Shown: in pieces, positions 1 to 6,049 of the stretch | Numbering within the stretch: the first letter of the stretch is position 1 | Layout: every line of letters starts with the position of its first letter | Source: JAWVZU01 sp033722075 | GTDB taxonomy: Bacteria; Pseudomonadota; Gammaproteobacteria; Xanthomonadales; SZUA-38 | DNA: 10,295 nucleotides | Reading direction: 5' to 3' | NCBI GenBank assembly: GCA_033722075.1 | Contig: JAWVZU010000139.1 | Span: forward strand, 1 to 10,295 | Program-made: the position numbers and the translations under genes | Notes under the pieces: generated by a model | Databases searched by the model: none | The model's input: the letters and a program-made list of their open reading frames with translations, nothing else | Told to the model about the DNA's origin: nothing

Positions 1-647
1 ATGACGGGCGTGGCCAGCACCTGCACGATGCTGGTGGCGTAGATGGCCCAGACGAACAGGGGCATGCGCAGCAGGTTCACTCCGGGCGCGCGCATGTTCA
101 GGATGGTCGCGATGATGTTGATCGCGCCCATGATGGACGAGATGCCCATCAGGTGGATGGCAAAGATCACGAAGGCCAGGCTGTTGCCGGTCTGCAGGGA
201 CAGTGGCGGGTAGAGCGTCCAGCCGCTTGCCGGTCCACCGGATTCCATGAACAGGGTGGAGAGCAGGATGGCAAAGGCAAACGGCAGGATCCAGAAACTC
301 CAGTTGTTCATCCGCGGCAGCGCCATGTCCGGCGCACCAACCATCATGGGGACCATCCAGTTGGCCAGGCCCACGAAGGCGGGCATCACCGCGCCGAAGA
401 TCATCACCAGCGCGTGCATGGTGGTCATCTGGTTGAAGAAGTCCGGTTCCACCAGCTGCAGTCCCGGCTGGAAGAGCTCGGCGCGAATGACCATGGCCAT
501 GGCGCCGCCGACGAAGAACATCAGCAGTGACCACAACAGATAGAGCGTGCCGATATCCTTGTGATTGGTGGTGAACAGCCAGCGGCTCACGAACGCGCCA
601 AAGCCGCTCGCTTGGGGATGGTCTTGATGGGCTACTTCGGTACTCAT
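1..647 (-). CDS. coxA: Cytochrome c oxidase subunit I, aa3 type (N-terminal part, runs off the left edge)
   Basis: Subunit I of the haem-copper terminal oxidase is an integral inner-membrane protein that reduces O2 to water and pumps protons. Only the first 215 codons are present, about 40 percent of a usual 530-residue subunit I. The start is the ATG at 647-645 with a GAGGA ribosome site about 5 nt upstream. The sequence has the family's N-terminal TTNHKDIGTLYLLW motif (residues 26-39) before the first membrane helix, then FNQMTTMHALVMIFG (71-85), whose His78 corresponds to the low-spin haem a ligand. WMVPMMVGAPDMALPRMNN (97-115) and SGGPASGWTLYPPLS (136-150) are also typical of aa3 oxidases. 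Several hydrophobic helices follow up to the edge. It lies 23 bp after coxB on the same strand, so co-transcription is likely. The catalytic CuB histidines lie beyond the window and cannot be checked. Confidence 0.96.
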   Translation of the reverse strand, partial: MSTEVAHQDHPQASGFGAFVSRWLFTTNHKDIGTLYLLWSLLMFFVGGAMAMVIRAELFQPGLQLVEPDFFNQMTTMHALVMIFGAVMPAFVGLANWMVPMMVGAPDMALPRMNNWSFWILPFAFAILLSTLFMESGGPASGWTLYPPLSLQTGNSLAFVIFAIHLMGISSIMGAINIIATILNMRAPGVNLLRMPLFVWAIYATSIVQVLATPV

Positions 648-670
648 GGTATTCCTCGGAGCTCTTCAGG

Positions 671-1510
671 TCAGCCGCGGTTCGGCTCGGATTCGGGATG
701 CTGCTCGGCGATCAGGGTTTCGCCCTTCTGCTCGGCCACCCAGGCGGTGTACTGGGCCGGGGGAACGGCTTCGACGACGATCGGCATGAAGCCGTGGTCC
801 TTGCCACACAGCTCTGCGCACTGGCCGCGGTAGGTGCCCGGTTCCTCGATGAGGACCCAGGCTTCGTTGACAAAGCCCGGAATCGCGTCGCGCTTCCAGC
901 CGAAGTCGGGAACCCACCAGGAATGGATGACGTCCTCGGCGGTAATCAGGAAACGAATCTTTGTGTTGGTGGGCAACACCAGCGGCTCGTTGACGTTGAG
1001 GAGGTAATTCGGCACCGTGCCGGGATCGATCCCCGAGCCAAGCTGGCGGGCGCGGTTGCTCTCCTCGTCCAGGGTGCTGATGAAACTCACGTCGTCCTCG
1101 ATGTAATCGTATTTCCAGAGCCATTGATAACCGGTGATCTTGACCGTCATCTCGGCATCGCCGGTCTGTTCCATGAAGATGAGTGTCTTGGTGGCCGGGA
1201 TGGCCATCCCCACGAGGATCAGGATCGGAATGATCGTCCAGATGATCTCCGCCTTGGTGCTGTGGGTGAATTGTGCCGGTTGGTGCCCTCGCGACTTGCG
1301 ATGCAGATACATGGACACAAACATGGCGCCGAAGACGAGGACGCCGATTACCACGCAGATCCACAGGATCAGCATGTGAAGATCGTAAACCCGATCGGCA
1401 AAAGGCGAGACGCCACGGGTCATGTTCAACCCATACTCCGCGGCCGCCGGTGCCGACAGCGCCAGGGCAGCGACGGTCGTGAGAATTTTTGCCTGCGTTG
1501 CTTTCTGCAT
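671..1510 (-). CDS. coxB: Cytochrome c oxidase subunit II (CuA subunit)
   Basis: Subunit II (279 aa) accepts electrons from cytochrome c through its periplasmic binuclear CuA centre and passes them to haem a of subunit I. A signal peptide (about 1-24, ending APAAA before EYGLN) precedes two membrane helices (about 45-68 and 88-108) and a periplasmic cupredoxin domain. CuA ligands are visible: His196 in IHSWWVPDFG, and Cys231, Glu233, Cys235, His239 and Met242 in CAELCGKDHGFM. The aromatic electron-entry motif is present as GYQWLWKYDY (127-136). No C-terminal cytochrome c domain is fused. I chose ATG 1510 because it starts directly at the signal peptide; the frame stays open upstream to 1915, but that part overlaps the DUF2244 gene in another frame. 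Ribosome site is weak (GGGA). It lies 20 bp after the DUF2244 gene and 23 bp before coxA. Confidence 0.97.
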   Translation of the reverse strand: MQKATQAKILTTVAALALSAPAAAEYGLNMTRGVSPFADRVYDLHMLILWICVVIGVLVFGAMFVSMYLHRKSRGHQPAQFTHSTKAEIIWTIIPILILVGMAIPATKTLIFMEQTGDAEMTVKITGYQWLWKYDYIEDDVSFISTLDEESNRARQLGSGIDPGTVPNYLLNVNEPLVLPTNTKIRFLITAEDVIHSWWVPDFGWKRDAIPGFVNEAWVLIEEPGTYRGQCAELCGKDHGFMPIVVEAVPPAQYTAWVAEQKGETLIAEQHPESEPNRG

Positions 1511-1530
1511 CGTCAAATCCCGACTGAACT

Positions 1531-2025
1531 TTATGGCATGGCCCACATGCTGTGGGGCCGAACGAGCTCCTTTAGTCGATCTGCCAGCGCGGCGCGCTCC
1601 GAATCGACGAGACATGCCCCGATCTCGTACTCGCGCCCCTGACCGCTGACGATCAGCCGCTTGGGATAGCCCCGATGGCGGCCCTCCCGCAGTTCGATCC
1701 GGACCCATCCGGTCGGCAGCACGCGTCGCTGATGGCCCTTGCCCCCGCTCCGGGTAATCTCGAACTCGTCCGGGCTCACGCTGATGGTTTCGACGCGCCG
1801 CAAGCGACGTCGAACCCACATGGTGGCGACCGCCAGTGCCGTCACCTCGGCCCCCGCGAAGGGCAACGGCACCCAGAAGCCACCAAGGGCGAGCAGCCCG
1901 GCGATCGAAACGCAACCGAACGAGATCGCGCCCACGATCCAGAAGATCTGCCGATCACTGAGTGACCGGTTGGGACGGATCCTTATGTCGTGTTCGGCAT
2001 CGAGCTGCCGTTGAAACTCCACCAT
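1531..2025 (-). CDS. DUF2244 family inner-membrane protein, first gene of the oxidase operon
   Basis: Predicted small integral membrane protein of 164 aa from ATG 2025, or 170 aa from a TTG at 2043. The order is a short cytoplasmic N-terminus with the RPNRSLS motif (18-24), a membrane helix at about 27-48, a turn containing FWVPLPFAGAE (50-60), a second helix to about 71, an Arg-rich VRRRLRR stretch (71-77), and a C-terminal soluble domain with beta-strand character ending in EIGACLVDSERAALADRLKEL. The RPNRSLS and LPFAG motifs and the two-helix layout match DUF2244, an uncharacterised proteobacterial family that recurs beside cytochrome oxidase genes. Its position 20 bp before coxB supports a role in oxidase assembly or function, but that is inference. 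Neither start has a good ribosome site; ATG 2025 is preferred because conserved sequence begins soon after it. Confidence 0.85.
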   Translation of the reverse strand: MVEFQRQLDAEHDIRIRPNRSLSDRQIFWIVGAISFGCVSIAGLLALGGFWVPLPFAGAEVTALAVATMWVRRRLRRVETISVSPDEFEITRSGGKGHQRRVLPTGWVRIELREGRHRGYPKRLIVSGQGREYEIGACLVDSERAALADRLKELVRPHSMWAMP

Positions 2026-2226
2026 GATGGATCTATCGATCAAGCCAGCGGATTGTATAGGCCGGCTACATTGTCACGCAAGGCTGCAACTTTCCGTCAA
2101 GCGGTGGATTTGGCGCTTTGACGCGGTATAGACTTGGGCGTCAAGCCTGCCGCCGGACGCTGCCCGCCTCAGGCTCTTCGGGCGCGCGATTCGCCTCGAT
2201 CAACCCCAACCGGGACAAACGGCATT
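2026..2226. promoter_or_regulatory. Divergent regulatory region between the oxidase operon and dnaA
   Basis: This 201-bp stretch must hold promoters for both the leftward DUF2244-coxBA operon and rightward dnaA. Leftward, a plausible but weak pair is TTGCGT (minus strand, about 2073-2078) with TACAAT (2051-2056), spacer 18. Rightward, only a TATAGA at 2127-2132 resembles a -10, with no convincing -35. Three copies of a CGTCAA(A)G motif lie at 2095-2123 and 2139-2146 (separate entry). There is no perfect DnaA box; the best match, GGTGGATTT at 2103-2111, is only 6 of 9. I see no rpmH, tRNA or small open frame with coding character here. Confidence 0.5.
2095..2146. repeat. Three CGTCAAGC-type repeats upstream of dnaA, possible operator
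   Basis: CGTCAAGCG (2095-2103) is followed by the near-inverted CGCTTTGACG (2114-2123) with 10 bp between, differing by one inserted base. CGTCAAGC occurs again directly at 2139-2146, 44 bp (about four helical turns) from the first copy. A further inverted copy, CTTGACG, lies in the origin gap at 3586-3592. The arrangement would suit a dimeric regulator controlling dnaA, but no regulator is identified and the motif is short enough for chance to matter. Confidence 0.35.
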
Positions 2227-3537
2227 GTGAGCGACGATCTCTGGGCGCGCTGCGCCCGTCGACTGGAAACGGAACTGTCCCCCGAGGACCTGCACATGTG
2301 GGTGACCCCGGTGCAGGGCAAGTCCGAGGGATCGGAGCTGACGCTTTACGCACCGAACAATTACGTGCGCGACACCTTGCGCTCGCGCTTCGCCGAGCAG
2401 ATCCAGGCCATTGCCGAGCACTACGCTGCTGGACCGGTGCGCCTGAATTTCGAGGTTGGATCGGTCGCCCGGGAACGAGAACCGGCCCCGAGCCGGCCGG
2501 CACGACCCGCGCAGGCGGACAGCAACCTCGACCGACGCTACACCTTCGAGAGCTTCGTCCAGGGCAAGTCCAATCAACTGGCCCGCGCTGCGGCCATGCA
2601 GGTCGCGGAAAATGCCGGCGATCCGGCCTACAACCCGTTGCTGCTCTACGGGGGCACCGGCCTGGGCAAGACGCACCTCCTGCACGCCACCGGAAACCAG
2701 CTCCGGCAGGAGCGGGATTTCAAGGTGGTCTACCTGCATTCGGAGCACTTCGTGAGTCAGATGATTCACGCGCTGCGGCACAACACGATCGATCAATTCA
2801 AGGCCAAATACCGGTCCCTGGACGCTTTGCTCATCGACGACATCCAGTTCTTCGCCGGCAAGGAGCGTTCCCAGGAAGAGTTCTTCCACACCTTCAACAC
2901 GCTGCTCGAAGGACAGCAGCAGATCATCCTGACCTGCGATCGCTACCCGAAAGAGGTCGATGGCCTGGAAGCGCGTCTCAAGTCCCGGTTTGGCTGGGGC
3001 CTGTCGGTGGCCATCGAACCACCGGACTTCGAGACGCGTGTGGCCATCCTCATCAGCAAGGCCAGCGCCATGGCCATTCCGCTGGAAGAACACGTGGCCT
3101 ATTTCATCGCCAAGCGCATCCGCTCCAACGTGCGCGACCTGGAAGGGGCCTTGAATACGCTGCGGGCCGGCGCACGCTTCACCGGTGCCGAGATTTCACT
3201 GGAGTTCGCCCGCGAGACGCTGCGCGATCTCCTGACCGTGCACGAACGGCTGATCACGATTTCGAACATCCAGAAGGTGGTCGGGGAATACTATAAGGTG
3301 CGCGTAGCCGACCTGCTTTCGAAACGGCGCAGCCGCTCGATCGCCCGGCCGCGCCAGATTGCCATGGCCCTGGCCAAGGAACTGACCGACCATAGCCTGC
3401 CGGAGATCGGCGACGCTTTTGGCGGGCGCGATCATACGACCGTGCTGCACGGGTGTCGCAAGATCGAGGAGCTGCGCCAGACCGACGGACGGATCAGGGA
3501 GGATTATGAGAAGCTGCTCCGGGAGTTGACCACCTGA
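2227..3537 (+). CDS. dnaA: Chromosomal replication initiator protein DnaA
   Basis: DnaA-ATP binds DnaA boxes at oriC, unwinds the duplex and loads the DnaB helicase. The protein is 436 aa. Domain I (about 1-78) opens with SDDLWARCARRLETELSP and contains MWVTPVQ, as in the E. coli protein; domain II is a short Pro/Arg/Ala linker (about 80-103), shorter than in E. coli, which accounts for the total being below 467. The AAA+ domain has Walker A GGTGLGKT (142-149), Walker B LLIDDIQ (201-207, with Asp204 and Asp205) and the box VII arginine in RLKSRFGWG (Arg254). Domain IV carries the box-binding signature DHTTVLHGCRKI (402-413). I chose GTG 2227 because it aligns with known N-termini; the frame is open back to a TTG at 2134, but that part is unlike DnaA. 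Ribosome site is weak (CGGGA). The putative oriC follows immediately. Confidence 0.98.
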   Translation: MSDDLWARCARRLETELSPEDLHMWVTPVQGKSEGSELTLYAPNNYVRDTLRSRFAEQIQAIAEHYAAGPVRLNFEVGSVAREREPAPSRPARPAQADSNLDRRYTFESFVQGKSNQLARAAAMQVAENAGDPAYNPLLLYGGTGLGKTHLLHATGNQLRQERDFKVVYLHSEHFVSQMIHALRHNTIDQFKAKYRSLDALLIDDIQFFAGKERSQEEFFHTFNTLLEGQQQIILTCDRYPKEVDGLEARLKSRFGWGLSVAIEPPDFETRVAILISKASAMAIPLEEHVAYFIAKRIRSNVRDLEGALNTLRAGARFTGAEISLEFARETLRDLLTVHERLITISNIQKVVGEYYKVRVADLLSKRRSRSIARPRQIAMALAKELTDHSLPEIGDAFGGRDHTTVLHGCRKIEELRQTDGRIREDYEKLLRELTT

Positions 3538-3573
3538 GCGGCGTCGATCGGCGGGATAACTGCCCGATAACCC

Positions 3574-3582
3574 TGTGGATAA
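3574..3582 (-). promoter_or_regulatory. Perfect DnaA box (minus orientation)
   Basis: TGTGGATAA on the plus strand is the exact complement of the high-affinity box TTATCCACA. Two weaker TTATC-type half matches lie upstream in the same orientation at 3562-3570 and 3551-3559, spaced 12 and 11 bp, close to one helical turn each. Confidence 0.9.
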
Positions 3583-3608
3583 GGTCTTGACGAATTGAAG
3601 CAATGAAG

Positions 3609-3617
3609 TTATCCACA
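3609..3617 (+). promoter_or_regulatory. Perfect DnaA box (plus orientation)
   Basis: TTATCCACA, the exact consensus, 26 bp from the inverted copy at 3574-3582. A pair of convergent perfect boxes in a non-coding gap next to dnaA is strong evidence for DnaA binding here. Confidence 0.9.
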
Positions 3618-3704
3618 ATCGACGCACAGCTAACAAGCCGGGTAACCCAAGGTGTTTTTCTGGTTAACTTACTGAATTATAAGGGAAAATAGGAGTTGTT
3701 GGGG

Positions 3705-3726
3705 TTTTCCACCGCAATTACTACTA
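3705..3726 (-). other. Candidate DnaA box plus DnaA-trio unwinding element
   Basis: TTTTCCACC (3705-3713) matches a DnaA box at 7 of 9 positions. After a 4-nt spacer (3714-3717, GCAA), the minus strand read 3' to 5' gives AAT-GAT-GAT (3718-3726), three units fitting the DnaA-trio consensus 3'-(G/A)A(T/A)-5'. The trios run away from the box toward the AT-rich segment at 3731-3762, the polarity described for the Bacillus subtilis basal unwinding system. The weak box and only three units keep confidence moderate. Confidence 0.5.
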
Positions 3727-3730
3727 TTGG

Positions 3731-3762
3731 TTTGTGAATTAAATAAAGAAACAATATCAATC
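3731..3762. other. AT-rich segment, candidate duplex-unwinding element
   Basis: 26 of these 32 bases are A or T (81 percent), against about 40 percent in the flanking genes. It directly follows the trio-like element and precedes the dnaN leader. The same stretch could also hold a weak dnaN promoter, TTGTGA (3732-3737) and TATCAA (3755-3760) with a 17-bp spacer, each 4 of 6 to consensus. Confidence 0.6.
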
Positions 3763-3815
3763 AGGCCGACACTCCCAGGCGGTCCGGGAGCGGCCCAGAA
3801 AAACAGGATGAGACC

Positions 3816-4916
3816 ATGAAGTTCAGTATCCAGCGTGAGGCCCTCTTGCGACCCCTGTCCCAGGTGACCGGTGTGGTGGAACGACGTCAGACCTTGCCGG
3901 TGCTGGCCAATCTGCTGGTGAAGAGCGACGAAGGCGGCGTTTCCTTTACCGGCACGGACCTGGAGGTCGAGCTGGTTGCGCGCATCGGTGCGGAGGTCAG
4001 CGATGGGGGCGAGGTCACGGTACCGGCCCGCAAGTTGTACGAGATCTGCAAGGCACTGCCCGACGGGACTCAGCTGGATATCGAGATCGGCAGCGAACGG
4101 GGGACGATCAATGCCGGTCGCAGTCGCTTCGTGCTGGCCGCGCTTCCGGCGACGGATTTTCCGGTCATCGAGGATGTCGACGTCGGAGATGCCGTGGAGT
4201 TGGCCGCAGACGATCTGGTGCGCATTCTCGATCGCACCGCTTTTGCGATGGCCAATCAGGACGTCCGTTACTATCTGAATGGACTGCTGGTGGAATTGCG
4301 CAGCGGGCTCGTCCGGTCCGTGGCGACCGACGGACACCGGTTGGCGATCGCCGACGTGGAGGTCGAGCTGGACCTGCCCGAAGTGCGGCAGATCATCGTT
4401 CCGCGAAAAGGGGTTCTTGAACTGCAGCGGTTGCTGGGTGAGGTCGGGGGCGATCTCCGGCTGGAGCTCGGTCGATCGCATATCCGGGCGCACCTCGGGG
4501 ACAGCATCTTTACTTCGAAGCTGATCGACGGGCGCTTTCCGGATTACGAGGCGGTGGTGCCGGTGGGCGCCGACAAGTCGGTCGTGGCCGATCGCCTGGC
4601 GCTGCGCGAAGCGCTACAGCGGGCAGCGATTCTTTCCAACGAGAAATACCGGGGGATCAAGCTCGAGGTCGAGCCCGGTCGGCTGCGGATCGTTGCCCAC
4701 AACCCGGAGCAGGAAGAGGCGGTCGAGGAACTCGAGGTGGATACCGACGTGGACGGCCTGGCCGTCGGGTTCAATGTCAACTATCTGCTCGACGCCTTGA
4801 ATGCACTCGATGGGGACAGCGTTCGGATCGGCCTCAAGGATGCGAACAGCAGTTGCCTGGTTCGCACCATGGACTCGGACAATACCCGTCACGTGGTGAT
4901 GCCGCTGCGCCTCTAG
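3816..4916 (+). CDS. dnaN: DNA polymerase III subunit beta (sliding clamp)
   Basis: The beta clamp forms a ring dimer around DNA and tethers polymerase III and other replication and repair proteins. The protein is 366 aa, the same length as the E. coli clamp, and collinear with it. Recognisable segments include MKFSIQREALLRPLSQV at the start, TLPVLANLL, GTDLEVELVAR, VPARKLYEICKALP, the DVRYYLNGLL segment, VATDGHRLA, VPRKGVLEL, FTSKLIDGRFPDY (232-244), AAILSNEKYRGI, NNPEQEEA-like HNPEQEEAVEEL, and the conserved C-terminal VVMPLRL, which forms part of the partner-binding groove. The ATG has a clear AGGA ribosome site at 3805-3808, 7 nt upstream. It follows the putative oriC and is separated from recF by only 54 bp, so dnaN and recF are probably co-transcribed. 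Confidence 0.98.
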   Translation: MKFSIQREALLRPLSQVTGVVERRQTLPVLANLLVKSDEGGVSFTGTDLEVELVARIGAEVSDGGEVTVPARKLYEICKALPDGTQLDIEIGSERGTINAGRSRFVLAALPATDFPVIEDVDVGDAVELAADDLVRILDRTAFAMANQDVRYYLNGLLVELRSGLVRSVATDGHRLAIADVEVELDLPEVRQIIVPRKGVLELQRLLGEVGGDLRLELGRSHIRAHLGDSIFTSKLIDGRFPDYEAVVPVGADKSVVADRLALREALQRAAILSNEKYRGIKLEVEPGRLRIVAHNPEQEEAVEELEVDTDVDGLAVGFNVNYLLDALNALDGDSVRIGLKDANSSCLVRTMDSDNTRHVVMPLRL

Positions 4917-4970
4917 CGAGCGAGAGCAAACGGACATCCGGCCGGGACGTTCGCAGGACACCAGCCAACG

Positions 4971-6032
4971 TTGCCTATCGATCGGGTCAGAATCAACGGC
5001 GTTCGCAATCTCCGAAATCAGGAGATTGATCCCGGCGCCGGGCTGAATCTCTTCCACGGTCCGAATGGGGCCGGAAAGACGTCGATCCTGGAAGCGCTTC
5101 ATTGCGTAGCAACGGGCCGGTCCTTTCGAGGCGGGCAGCCGCTTGCCTGGCTGGACCGGGGCAGCGGGCGCGCGGAAATCTATCTGGAAATCGAAGGACA
5201 CCGGTTGGGTCTGGCGCAGGAACGAGGCAATTGGGTCGGTCGGGTCGATGGGCAGTCGGTGTCCTCGCGAGCCGAACTGAGCATTCATTTGCCCTTGTTC
5301 GTTTTCCATCCTGAATCTCACGCGATCATCGGCGGAACGCCGGACAATCGGCGTCGGCTGGTCGATCTCGGTGTGTTTCACGTGGAACCTTCCTTTCTGG
5401 ACGCCTGGCGCGAGTACCGGAGAGCACAGAAGCAGCGCAACGCCGCGCTGAAGCAGGGCAACAGCGAGCAACTGGACAGCTGGGAGGCGGCGATGACCCG
5501 GGCTGCGGCACAGGTAACGGAAGCCCGACGGCGGTACGTTTCCCGTCTCGCCGAGGCGATGGAGACGTTTGTCGCCGCCCTGGAGCTTCGTATTCCCCGG
5601 TTGTCGCTGGGGTGGTATGCAGGATGGCCCGAGGACACTAGTCTGGACGAGGCGCTCCGGCGCAGCCGAGCCGGAGACCTGGAACGCGGCTTTACCACGC
5701 CGGGGGCTCATCGGGGTGATCTTCGAATCCGTGACGAAGGCGGGCTGGTGGCCTCCCGGCTGTCACGGGGTCAGGAAAAGATCGCCGCCTTGTGTCTGAT
5801 CGTAGCCCAGGCCCAGGTCTACGCCGACGACCAGGGTCATTCGCCCATTGTGGCCATTGACGATATGGGCTCGGAGCTTGACGTCGAGCATCAATCGACC
5901 CTGGGGGATTGGCTGACCGGACAGCCCTGGCAAGTCTGGATCACCGGCCTGGAGGTTCCGGAATGGATCCGCGGGATCAAAAACGCGGGTTTGTTCCACG
6001 TGGAACAAGGTTCGATTCGCGCGATGGTATAA
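4971..6032 (+). CDS. recF: DNA repair and recombination protein RecF
   Basis: RecF is a cytoplasmic SMC/ABC-like ATPase that, with RecO and RecR, helps load RecA at gaps and supports stalled forks. The protein is 353 aa, close to the usual 355-370. Walker A is GPNGAGKT (30-37), the ABC signature is LSRGQEK (264-270) and Walker B is VAIDDMGSELD with Asp297 and Asp298 and the D-loop SELD (301-304). The middle section KQRNAALKQGNSEQLDSWE matches the family's coiled arm. The start is TTG 4971, which aligns with the usual N-terminus (IDRVRINGVRNLRN); there is no good ribosome site and no in-frame ATG nearby. Two parS-like palindromes lie inside the gene, both read as Phe-His-Val-Glu (136-139 and near the C-terminus). 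The gyrB promoter overlaps the stop codon. Confidence 0.97.
   Translation: MPIDRVRINGVRNLRNQEIDPGAGLNLFHGPNGAGKTSILEALHCVATGRSFRGGQPLAWLDRGSGRAEIYLEIEGHRLGLAQERGNWVGRVDGQSVSSRAELSIHLPLFVFHPESHAIIGGTPDNRRRLVDLGVFHVEPSFLDAWREYRRAQKQRNAALKQGNSEQLDSWEAAMTRAAAQVTEARRRYVSRLAEAMETFVAALELRIPRLSLGWYAGWPEDTSLDEALRRSRAGDLERGFTTPGAHRGDLRIRDEGGLVASRLSRGQEKIAALCLIVAQAQVYADDQGHSPIVAIDDMGSELDVEHQSTLGDWLTGQPWQVWITGLEVPEWIRGIKNAGLFHVEQGSIRAMV
5374..5389. promoter_or_regulatory. parS: parS-like ParB-binding site within recF
   Basis: TGTTTCACGTGGAACC matches the 16-bp chromosomal parS palindrome (TGTTYCACGTGRAACA type) at all but the last base, including the full GTTTCACGTGGAAC core. It encodes Val-Phe-His-Val-Glu in RecF. 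Chromosomal parS sites typically cluster near the origin, where ParB nucleates for segregation; this one is about 1.7 kb from the putative oriC. The parAB genes are not in the window. Confidence 0.8.
5992..6007. promoter_or_regulatory. parS: Perfect parS site at the end of recF, next to the gyrB promoter
   Basis: TGTTCCACGTGGAACA is a perfect palindrome, extending to 18 bp (TTGTTCCACGTGGAACAA, 5991-6008), and matches the bacterial parS consensus. It encodes Phe-His-Val-Glu close to the RecF C-terminus. Its right arm covers the place where a -35 element of the gyrB promoter would sit (about 6005-6010), and it ends 17 bp before the extended -10. Confidence 0.87.
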
Positions 6033-6033
6033 T
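6025..6033 (+). promoter_or_regulatory. Extended -10 promoter for gyrB, overlapping the recF stop
   Basis: TGGTATAAT contains a perfect TATAAT (6028-6033) preceded by the TGn extension at 6025-6027. No good -35 is seen at the proper spacing, as is usual for extended -10 promoters. Transcription would start near 6040, giving an approximately 87-nt leader before gyrB. It overlaps the recF stop codon TAA (6030-6032). Confidence 0.65.
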
Positions 6034-6049
6034 GGCGCGTCCCTACCGC

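Larger units (their letters stand above)
3538..3815. other. Putative chromosomal replication origin, oriC (dnaA-dnaN gap)
   Basis: This 278-bp non-coding gap between dnaA and dnaN has the expected parts of a bacterial origin. Two perfect 9-mer DnaA boxes in opposite orientation lie at 3574-3582 and 3609-3617. Weaker boxes lie at 3551-3559, 3562-3570 and 3705-3713. The sequence becomes markedly AT-rich from about 3655, peaking at 3731-3762, in an otherwise roughly 60 percent GC region. A trio-like element links the 3705-3713 box to the AT-rich part. Location between dnaA and dnaN is a known origin position in many bacteria. Only one GATC (3546-3549) is present, so an E. coli-style Dam/SeqA system is not suggested. 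A short CTCCC/GGGAG inverted repeat (3772-3790) lies in the dnaN leader. Function is inferred from motifs and context. Confidence 0.85.

Noticed and set aside
671..1915. coxB with an extended start at 1915
   Set aside because: The extra N-terminal 135 residues are Arg-rich, overlap the DUF2244 gene and precede a proper signal peptide beginning at ATG 1510.
3086..3097. CACGTG core in dnaA as a third parS
   Set aside because: Flanking bases (GAACACGTGGCC) do not match the parS arms; likewise the cores near 4890 and 6310.
2118..3296. Plus-strand open frame of 392 codons overlapping dnaA in another frame
   Set aside because: dnaA in its own frame shows all family motifs; the alternative product is Arg/Pro/Gly-rich and low in complexity.
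3772..3790. CTCCC/GGGAG hairpin before dnaN as a terminator of dnaA
   Set aside because: The stem is only 5 bp and no T-run follows.
3538..3815. Dam/SeqA-type GATC cluster in oriC
   Set aside because: Only one GATC is present in the gap.
3669..4493. Minus-strand open frame covering the origin gap and dnaN
   Set aside because: It is antisense to dnaN and runs into the AT-rich origin sequence; no family motifs.
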